DNA of 19,395 nt from JBAZYZ01 sp964361185. GTDB lineage: Bacteria; Patescibacteriota; Minisyncoccia; Phycocordibacterales; VMEP01. The stretch covers positions 1 through 19,395 of the forward strand of contig CAYHZS010000009.1 in NCBI GenBank assembly GCA_964361185.1, written 5' to 3'. This document shows, in pieces, positions 1-4,790 of this stretch. The translations under genes and the position numbers were made by a program. The notes under the pieces were generated by a model, which did not search any database, was not told the DNA's origin, and worked only from the letters and a program-made list of their open reading frames with translations. Every line of letters begins with the position of its first letter. Within the stretch, counting starts at the first letter, position 1.

Positions 1-40
1 CACGGCTGACACGGCGATTCCGTGCGGGGTTTCCTGCTCA

Positions 41-65
41 TATAAAAACCGCCCTCATCGGGCGG
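41..65 (-). terminator. Rho-independent terminator of the 71-residue orphan gene
   Basis: Read on the minus strand, a perfect 6-bp stem CCGCCC/GGGCGG with loop GATGA is followed by TTTTTATAT. The stop codon of the upstream small gene lies in the loop, so the gene ends inside its own terminator. Confidence 0.85.
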
Positions 66-270
66 CTGTATCGGCTTGTTTGGCCACTAAAGCAGCCCTT
101 GCCTTCTTCAGTTCTTTTTCCACATCGAAACCAGCGGCCCACTCCCTCATCTCTTCCATTTCCCACTTGGTAATCGCTTTGAGCCCCCTGAGTCCCGGTG
201 GCAAAAAGGAATTGACTGTCTCTTCCCTTGCTTGTCGCACACAATGAAGCGAAATTCTCGTTTTGCTCAT
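55..270 (-). CDS. Small orphan protein, 71 residues, function unknown
   Basis: The family is not recognised. The start at 270 is chosen because GGAGG lies at 280-284 (minus strand), 9 nt before the ATG; an in-frame start at 324 lacks such a site. The protein begins MSKTRISLHCVRQAREE and has a proline/glycine turn (FLPPGLRGLK) near residues 22-31. A charged, probably helical second half follows (KWEMEEMREWAAGFDVEKELKKA, residues about 35-57), then an alanine-rich tail. There is no signal peptide or membrane segment. It has the same cassette style as the other small genes here: a strong ribosome site in front and a compact hairpin terminator at its stop codon. Coding status rests on that signal pair and not on homology. 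It sits downstream of trmD on the same strand, separated by a long imperfect hairpin. Confidence 0.6.
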   Translation of the reverse strand: MSKTRISLHCVRQAREETVNSFLPPGLRGLKAITKWEMEEMREWAAGFDVEKELKKARAALVAKQADTAAR

Positions 271-330
271 AAACTGTTTCCTCCATAAATTGTCTTGTTT
301 AATGAAAGCAAAATTAGAGCGCAAAGTAAA

Positions 331-390
331 CTATTTCTTTTTCTCTTTCTCTATCCCAAAGTGACACCTTGGGATAGAAGAGAGAAATAG
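331..390. repeat. Long imperfect inverted repeat between trmD and the small orphan gene
   Basis: Left arm 331-359 and right arm 369-390 pair as an imperfect hairpin. The core is CTATCCCAA/TTGGGATAG (351-359 with 369-377), extended by matching CTATTTC and pyrimidine/purine-rich flanks with a 7-base length difference. The loop is 360-368. There is no U-tract after the hairpin on the minus strand, so it is not a classical intrinsic terminator. It may protect the trmD 3' end. Confidence 0.55.
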
Positions 391-391
391 A

Positions 392-1036
392 TTAATTTTT
401 TGTCTTCTTCCACTCCTCTATTTTTTTATGGTCCCCTGTTGTAAGGACTTTAGGAACGCGATATTTTTTGCCCTTCCAAATCAAAATTTCGGGACGGGTG
501 TAGACTTCGCTTGATGCCACGCGGTTTTCTTCCACTGATTCAAATTTGCCGAGCACGCCTTTAATCTGGCGGGACACAGCGTCAATCACGACCATGGCCG
601 GTAATTCCCCTCCCGTGAGCACGTAATCGCCTATTGAATATTCTTCGGCTTTCAGTATTTTTTTTACTCGGGCATCTATGCCTTCATACCTGCCGGAAAT
701 TAAAATCAGGTCTTTCCCCTCTTTGGCCCATTTGCGCGCCACCTCGTTTGTAAACTTTTTCCCAGATGGTGAAAAAATGATTACTTTAAACTTTCCGCTT
801 TTAACTTTCGACTTTGCCCGCTCGACTGCTTTGAGAACGGGCAATGCATATTGCACCTGCCCAGGGCCACCGCCATACGGCCGGTCGTCGGTTTTCTTCC
901 ACTTGCCCGACCCGAAAGAATATGGATTCCATGTTTTGACGGAAATTTTCTTTGATTTTATCGCCCGCCCGATAATTGATGTTTTGAGGTATGAATCAAG
1001 CGAATCGGGGAATAACGTGACCACGTGAAATTTCAT
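392..1036 (-). CDS. trmD: tRNA (guanine37-N1)-methyltransferase TrmD
   Basis: TrmD uses S-adenosylmethionine to methylate N1 of G37 next to the anticodon of several tRNAs, preventing +1 frameshifts. The 214-residue protein carries the SPOUT trefoil-knot signatures: DDRPYGGGPG (residues 50-59), FSPSGKKF (88-95), LISGRYEGIDARV (112-124), YSIGDYVLTGGELP (133-146) and YTRPE (179-183), then a GDHKKIEEW tail. It is shorter than the usual 240-255 residues, missing part of the C-terminal helical domain. The segment that holds the catalytic Asp in E. coli (EDSF...YTRP) reads EENRVASSEVYTRP, so Asp seems replaced by Glu or Asn and about three residues are lost. rpsP and khpA lie upstream on the same strand, but rimM, its usual neighbour, is not between them. 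The ATG at 1036 follows AAGGAT very closely. Confidence 0.95.
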   Translation of the reverse strand: MKFHVVTLFPDSLDSYLKTSIIGRAIKSKKISVKTWNPYSFGSGKWKKTDDRPYGGGPGQVQYALPVLKAVERAKSKVKSGKFKVIIFSPSGKKFTNEVARKWAKEGKDLILISGRYEGIDARVKKILKAEEYSIGDYVLTGGELPAMVVIDAVSRQIKGVLGKFESVEENRVASSEVYTRPEILIWKGKKYRVPKVLTTGDHKKIEEWKKTKN

Positions 1037-1061
1037 ATCCTTGTTCTAACACGAGGATGGT

Positions 1062-1105
1062 AAAGAAAGAACCCCTCCCTGCTAGCAGGGAGGGGTTCTT
1101 TCTTT
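1062..1105. terminator. Perfect 44-bp palindrome, probable terminator or attenuator after khpA
   Basis: Positions 1062-1083 are the exact reverse complement of 1084-1105, centred on GCTAGC, with a GC-rich middle (CCCCTCCCTGC) and A/G- or T/C-rich ends. The right end touches the khpA stop codon (1105-1107). Transcribed in either direction the hairpin ends in a T-rich stretch formed by its own arm (TTCTTTCTTT). It could therefore terminate khpA transcription or attenuate read-through into trmD. Confidence 0.7.
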
Positions 1106-1449
1106 TATAGGTCTTTTATCTCGTCCATCGTGGAATCCACATCCGCGGCCACCGAACGTGGCATCTGCGGAGCCTGGTTCTCGCCGAAAACGTGAGTGCT
1201 CCCTTCCGGCTCATTTATCTTCATATTGACGCGGGCATTATTTTTCATCCCAACTACGCGGAGAAGCGTCCTTACCGCCTTGGCAGTATTTCCGTTCCTG
1301 CCGATAATCTTCCCCATATCCGCGACGTTGACCGTGAGCGTCAGAAGCACGCCCATTTCGTCAATTGTCCTATCAACCTTTACATCATTCGGGTTATCAA
1401 CCAAAGACTTAACAAGAAACTCTAGAAATTCTTTATCTCTTTCTGGCAT
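1105..1449 (-). CDS. khpA: KH-domain RNA-binding protein KhpA
   Basis: This is a single KH-domain protein of the KhpA (YlqC/YloQ-neighbour) type, a small RNA chaperone that in other bacteria pairs with KhpB and affects cell division and sRNA binding. The 114-residue product has the KH core VNVADMGKIIGRNGNTAKAV (residues 40-59) with the GxxG loop G50-R-N-G53, followed by the helix TLLRVVG. Family members are usually about 75-80 residues. The extra 35 or so residues here form a polar C-terminal tail ending in an acidic DVDSTMDEIKDL segment. It lies 121 nt downstream of rpsP, as in many bacteria, and upstream of trmD, from which it is separated by a perfect palindrome. No Shine-Dalgarno precedes the ATG at 1449, so the start is moderately certain. 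Confidence 0.9.
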   Translation of the reverse strand: MPERDKEFLEFLVKSLVDNPNDVKVDRTIDEMGVLLTLTVNVADMGKIIGRNGNTAKAVRTLLRVVGMKNNARVNMKINEPEGSTHVFGENQAPQMPRSVAADVDSTMDEIKDL

Positions 1450-1543
1450 ATATTAAAGTGCGATAATTTCTGATAATTCTACCCGTGCAGTAAAAACTGC
1501 TTCTCTTATTGTACAAAAGAGAGGCCAAAGTGCCAAGGCAAAG

Positions 1544-1566
1544 TTCCAGCAGTCCGACTACTGGAA
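1544..1566 (-). other. Hairpin just after the rpsP stop codon
   Basis: TTCCAG/CTGGAA (6 bp) plus AGT/ACT (3 bp) with one internal mismatch and a 3-nt loop form a compact hairpin 5 nt downstream of the rpsP stop codon. There is no U-tract, so this is more likely an mRNA 3'-end or processing structure in the rpsP-khpA spacer than a terminator. Confidence 0.4.
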
Positions 1567-1570
1567 ATAC

Positions 1571-1921
1571 TTATGCTGCCGGTGCTTCAGCCAGCTGTGG
1601 CGCCTCTGCCTCTTTCGGAGCAGGGGCCTCCGGCGCCTTGGCGTTTTTCGCCATTGATTTCTTGGACGGCAAAACGTTTATTTTTTTGCCAGCAATAACC
1701 TTATTGCTTATGAGAAAATTATGCATGGTATCGGAAACTTTGGCGCCTTTGCTCATCCAGTACTTCACCCTTTCGCCGTTAACTTGAAAAACTCCTTCTT
1801 TCGCGGCATACGAACCGAGCACTTCAAGAAACCGGCCTGATTTTGTGCTATTCCTCCGGTCGGTCAGAACAACCCGGAAATGCGGGCTGTTTTTGCGTCC
1901 TATTCTCTGCAAGCGAATCAT
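1571..1921 (-). CDS. rpsP: 30S ribosomal protein bS16
   Basis: bS16 is a structural protein of the small ribosomal subunit body. The protein begins MIRLQRIGRKNSPHFRVVLT and contains VLGSYAAKEG, ERVKYWMSKGAKVSDT and HNFLISN, which match the S16 fold over about 80 residues. An additional C-terminal tail of about 30 residues is rich in Ala, Pro and Glu (from about KKSMAKNAKAPEAPAP) and is probably disordered and surface exposed. The start at 1921 gives the canonical MIRLQR; an ATG two codons upstream at 1927 is equally possible. The latter lies only 7 nt from a -10-like hexamer, fitting a leaderless transcript. No Shine-Dalgarno is seen. rnr runs divergently from the same 70-bp intergenic region. 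Confidence 0.95.
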   Translation of the reverse strand: MIRLQRIGRKNSPHFRVVLTDRRNSTKSGRFLEVLGSYAAKEGVFQVNGERVKYWMSKGAKVSDTMHNFLISNKVIAGKKINVLPSKKSMAKNAKAPEAPAPKEAEAPQLAEAPAA

Positions 1922-1934
1922 CAACATGAGCCGT

Positions 1935-1963
1935 ATACTAACAGAATGATTATAAGCCGTCAA
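1935..1963 (-). promoter_or_regulatory. Probable rpsP promoter
   Basis: On the minus strand TTGACG (1958-1963) and TAGTAT (1935-1940) are separated by 17 nt. The predicted transcript start is at or next to the ATG at 1927. A perfect TATAAT at 1949-1954 could serve an alternative promoter with a short leader. Confidence 0.5.
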
Positions 1964-1987
1964 CAAAAGGGTATTTTGTGTTATACT
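1960..1987 (+). promoter_or_regulatory. Probable rnr promoter, giving a near-leaderless mRNA
   Basis: TCAACA (1960-1965) and TATACT (1982-1987) are 16 nt apart. Transcription would start around 1994, only a few bases before the rnr ATG at 1998. The -35 overlaps the oppositely directed rpsP -35, so the two promoters probably compete. Confidence 0.5.
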
Positions 1988-1997
1988 CTGAAAATTC

Positions 1998-4007
1998 ATG
2001 AAAGGAAAAAGACACAATAAGGAGAGTGGTAAGTCGCCTGAGAGGACCAGGAAACCAGGGCAGATTCACCGTAATAAGGTTCCCAGTTATCCGGCGCAAA
2101 ATACCGCTGAGGGGGTTATTTCTATTAATTCCAAGGGTATAGGATATATCCGCACCGAAGTAAAAGACGAAGATATCGAGATTGATTCAAGATTTTTAAA
2201 TACCGCCCTCCACGGCGACCGCGTTAAGGTAACCCTACACCCAAAAAAATCGCGTGGACGGGTAACTGGAGAAATATCGGAGATATTGGTGCGAGCCAAG
2301 CCGGGCTTCGCGGGAACTCTTGAAATTGAAAATGGTAATTATTTCCTTGTCCCGCAGGACACCAGAATGTACGTGGACATACTCATACCGAAAGAAAAAC
2401 TGAACGGAGCGAAAGAAGGAAATAAGGTTTTCGCAGTCATAACTCTGTGGAAAGACCCGAAGAAAAGTCCGATTGGAGAAATAGCGGAAATCCTAGGTAA
2501 GCCAAATGAGAACAACGCCGAAATGCGCGCTATCGCGCTTGAGCGCGGTTTTTCCGCGAGCTTCCCCGTGTCAGTCGAGGAAGAAGCCAGGCAGATGAAA
2601 GCCCGCGGGATAACTCCTGACGATACGAAAGAAAGGAAAGATTTCAGAAATACGGACACCTTCACTATTGACCCAGAAGATGCCAAGGATTTTGACGACG
2701 CTATTTCTTTCAGTCCCCTGCCAAATGGGACTTACGAAATAGGCGTGCATATTGCCGACGTTTCGCATTACGTCCGGCCGGGCACGGCACTCGACCAAGA
2801 AGCCGTGAAGCGTGGCACTTCCGTTTATCTGGTGGACCGCACTATTCCCATGCTCCCCGAAATTCTCTCCAATGATTTGTGCAGTTTAAATCCAAATGAA
2901 GACAAGCTCGCCATGAGCGCGGTATTCACGATGAACGACAAAGGAGATGTTTTGTCCGAATGGTTCGGAAAAACAATTATAAATTCCGACAAGCGATTCA
3001 CTTACGAAAACGCCCAGAAAACGCTTGATGAAAAACAGGGCCAATATTTTGAGGAATTGGACACTCTCAACAAACTCGCCAAAAAACTGCTCAAAAAAAG
3101 ATTTAATGAAGGCGCCATATCAATGGAGCAGGAAGAGGTTAAATTCATACTGGACGAAAAAGGCGTACCGATAAAAGTCTACAAAAAGACGCGTGGAGAT
3201 ACTCATAAACTGGTGGAGGAATTCATGCTTCTCGCCAATAAACATGTAGCAAAATATGCCAAGGACCATGAAAAGAAAACTAAAAAAGAAAACGTTTTCG
3301 TATACCGCATACACGATATGCCAAGCCAGGAAAAAGTCGCCGATTTGGTCTTTTTTCTCAAGAGCGTGGGCTACGAGCTCAAGCTTCACGATGGAAACAT
3401 TGCCCCGAATGAGTTGAACAAACTCCTAACGAGTCTTGAGGGCAAAACAGAGAAAGATATGATACAGACAGCCGTGGTGCGTTCCATGGCTAAGGCCGTC
3501 TATTCCACGCAAAACATCGGTCACTATGGTCTTTCTTTCGAGCACTACACACACTTCACCTCCCCTATCCGCCGCTATCCCGATGTCATGGTCCATAGGC
3601 TTCTAAACGACTATTTGCACAATAAAGAGGTAAATGAGAAAGAATGGCACGTTTACGACACACTCTGCATGTATTCTTCGCAAAGAGAGAAGGAAGCGGC
3701 TGATGCCGAACGCGCGTCAGTCAAATACAAACAGGTTGAATATATGTCCACACGCATCGGCCAAGTCTTTGACGGCGTGATTTCCGGGGTTACCGAATGG
3801 GGACTATACGTGGAAGACAAGGAAACAAAATGCGAAGGAATGGTTTCCGTCCGAAATCTAAAAGAAGATTTTTTCAAATTTGACGAAAAGCATTATCGTT
3901 TAGTTGGCGAACGCACCAAGAAAACTTTCACTCTGGGGGACAAAGTCAGGTTTAAAGTAGAAAAAGCGGATATGAATCGAAAAACTCTGGATTATAAATT
4001 TGTGTAG
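1998..4007 (+). CDS. rnr: Ribonuclease R (RNB-family 3'-5' exoribonuclease)
   Basis: RNase R degrades structured RNA processively from the 3' end in the cytoplasm. The 669-residue protein starts with a basic, lysine/arginine-rich stretch, then OB-type cold-shock domains (about residues 35-170). The RNB catalytic domain carries IDPEDAKDFDDA (I224-A235); D225, D231, D233 and D234 match the metal-binding aspartates of RNase II/R. HYTHFTSPIRRYPD (516-529) is the second active-site signature. A C-terminal S1 domain (about 588-669, GQVFDGVISGVTEWGLYVE) completes the architecture. It is shorter than the 813-residue E. coli enzyme, mostly lacking the N-terminal helix-turn-helix and long basic tail. 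No Shine-Dalgarno precedes the ATG; the -10 hexamer is 10 nt away. It is convergent with the Cas2-like gene. Confidence 0.96.
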   Translation: MKGKRHNKESGKSPERTRKPGQIHRNKVPSYPAQNTAEGVISINSKGIGYIRTEVKDEDIEIDSRFLNTALHGDRVKVTLHPKKSRGRVTGEISEILVRAKPGFAGTLEIENGNYFLVPQDTRMYVDILIPKEKLNGAKEGNKVFAVITLWKDPKKSPIGEIAEILGKPNENNAEMRAIALERGFSASFPVSVEEEARQMKARGITPDDTKERKDFRNTDTFTIDPEDAKDFDDAISFSPLPNGTYEIGVHIADVSHYVRPGTALDQEAVKRGTSVYLVDRTIPMLPEILSNDLCSLNPNEDKLAMSAVFTMNDKGDVLSEWFGKTIINSDKRFTYENAQKTLDEKQGQYFEELDTLNKLAKKLLKKRFNEGAISMEQEEVKFILDEKGVPIKVYKKTRGDTHKLVEEFMLLANKHVAKYAKDHEKKTKKENVFVYRIHDMPSQEKVADLVFFLKSVGYELKLHDGNIAPNELNKLLTSLEGKTEKDMIQTAVVRSMAKAVYSTQNIGHYGLSFEHYTHFTSPIRRYPDVMVHRLLNDYLHNKEVNEKEWHVYDTLCMYSSQREKEAADAERASVKYKQVEYMSTRIGQVFDGVISGVTEWGLYVEDKETKCEGMVSVRNLKEDFFKFDEKHYRLVGERTKKTFTLGDKVRFKVEKADMNRKTLDYKFV

Positions 4008-4060
4008 AAAAACAAGAAGTAATTTTCCAAAATCCCTGTAATCTCTGAAATTTCAGAAAC

Positions 4061-4094
4061 TACCCAACCATACGCTATAGCATATAATTAGGTA
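4061..4094. repeat. Palindromic repeat, copy 1 (3' side of the Cas2-like gene)
   Basis: This 34-base element matches the copy at 4695-4728 in 26 of 34 positions. The identical parts are TACC, AAC, TACGCTATAGC and TTAGGTA, with identical spacing. It is itself an imperfect palindrome: TACCCAA at one end pairs with TTAGGTA at the other, around GCTATAGC. A T-rich run (from 4094) follows on the plus strand, so this copy may also act as the rnr terminator. Confidence 0.75.
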
Positions 4095-4098
4095 TTTT

Positions 4099-4674
4099 TT
4101 ATTTTTTGTTCAAGCCAAACCATTCCCTAAATACACTGTCATTTTCTATACTGTCGGCAATAATATATAAAACATCTTTGCCAACCCTGAAATCCGATTT
4201 AAGTAACACAATTAGATCCTCGCACGGATACGGATAAACCCACACGCTATCTTGTAGGCGTTCAAATCCGATGGATGTAAGCGTTAACCTTATTTTGTCT
4301 CTAAGACTTTTTCTTTTTTCCGGAATATCAAAAATAATAATCCGCCACTTTCCGTCCCAACGTTTTGGTTTTTTAATATTGAAATTATGTGCTTCGATGA
4401 GACGCAATCGTGCCTCCCCTTTACTAGTCAATCGCACAAAATTTCCACGCGTCGTTTTTTCAAAGGAAATATATCCTTTATCTTTAAGTCTATCAACGGC
4501 ATTAGAAATTACATATTTAGGATTCTTTTTGCGATTTCGCCCACGATCAAAAACCTTCAGAGCCTGTATGGCGTTGGGGGCTAATGCGGCAAAACCTAGA
4601 AACCCAGCGGCGATTATCGTCTTCAATACTATCTCCTGAACTTTTGCTCGCTTAATTTTCCCCTCTTGGGACAT
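4099..4674 (-). CDS. Cas2-fold/PaaX-like winged-helix regulator, no CRISPR context
   Basis: The 191-residue protein combines an N-terminal hydrophobic helix (about residues 15-33, VLKTIIAAGFLGFAALAP) with a winged-helix region (about 50-95, ISNAVDRLKDKGYISFEK and LTSKGEARL). The C-terminal domain (about 108-191) contains KWRIIIFDIPEKRKSLRDKI, FERLQDSVWVYPYPCEDL and DVLYIIAD. This C-terminal part resembles the ferredoxin-like domain shared by PaaX-type repressors and Cas2, and similar proteins in Patescibacteria are often labelled Cas2. No CRISPR array, cas1 or other cas gene is visible, so adaptation is unlikely. A palindrome overlaps the region upstream of its -10, which suggests autoregulation, and a related palindrome lies beyond its stop codon. 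TATAAT ends 9 nt before the ATG with no Shine-Dalgarno, giving a leaderless mRNA. The assignment to the fold is fairly sure; the role is inferred. Confidence 0.75.
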   Translation of the reverse strand: MSQEGKIKRAKVQEIVLKTIIAAGFLGFAALAPNAIQALKVFDRGRNRKKNPKYVISNAVDRLKDKGYISFEKTTRGNFVRLTSKGEARLRLIEAHNFNIKKPKRWDGKWRIIIFDIPEKRKSLRDKIRLTLTSIGFERLQDSVWVYPYPCEDLIVLLKSDFRVGKDVLYIIADSIENDSVFREWFGLNKK

Positions 4675-4683
4675 GTCTTTAAT

Positions 4684-4689
4684 ATTATA
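4684..4689 (-). promoter_or_regulatory. Perfect -10 (TATAAT) of the Cas2-like gene
   Basis: TATAAT on the minus strand lies 9 nt before the ATG, predicting a leader of about 0-3 nt. No good -35 is seen; the -35 and spacer positions fall in the palindrome at 4694-4729, so binding there would block RNA polymerase. Confidence 0.6.
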
Positions 4690-4693
4690 TACC

Positions 4694-4729
4694 TTACCTA
4701 ACGTTACGCTATAGCGCTAAGTTAGGTAA
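4694..4729. repeat. Palindromic repeat, copy 2: putative operator of the Cas2-like gene
   Basis: TTACCTAAC (4694-4702) and GTTAGGTAA (4721-4729) are perfect 9-bp inverted arms around the perfect palindrome CGCTATAGCG (4707-4716). The element occupies the -35/spacer region of the gene's promoter. Its internal 34 bases recur at 4061-4094 on the other side of the gene, in the same orientation. Confidence 0.8.
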
Positions 4730-4790
4730 TCATCACTACCTACTTATTAATACATGTTAATGCCGTTCTAGACGTGAGCAGTTGGATTAA

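Noticed and set aside
11..25. CACGG/CCGTG hairpin at the left edge
   Set aside because: Only 5 bp with no U-tract, and the neighbouring sequence is outside the window.
38..286. An 82-codon minus-strand frame overlapping the 71-residue orphan
   Set aside because: The frame starting at 270 fits the GGAGG site and the terminator; this one starts upstream in a different frame within the same ribosome site region and has a less protein-like composition.
4044..4057. TCTGAAATTTCAGA palindrome after rnr as a terminator
   Set aside because: It is AT-rich, short, has no loop and no U-tract. The T-run at 4094-4108 next to the flanking repeat is a better candidate.
4099..4674. A CRISPR-Cas locus, because of the Cas2-like protein
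   Set aside because: There is no repeat-spacer array and no cas1 or effector gene in the window. The protein has an added winged-helix domain typical of regulators.
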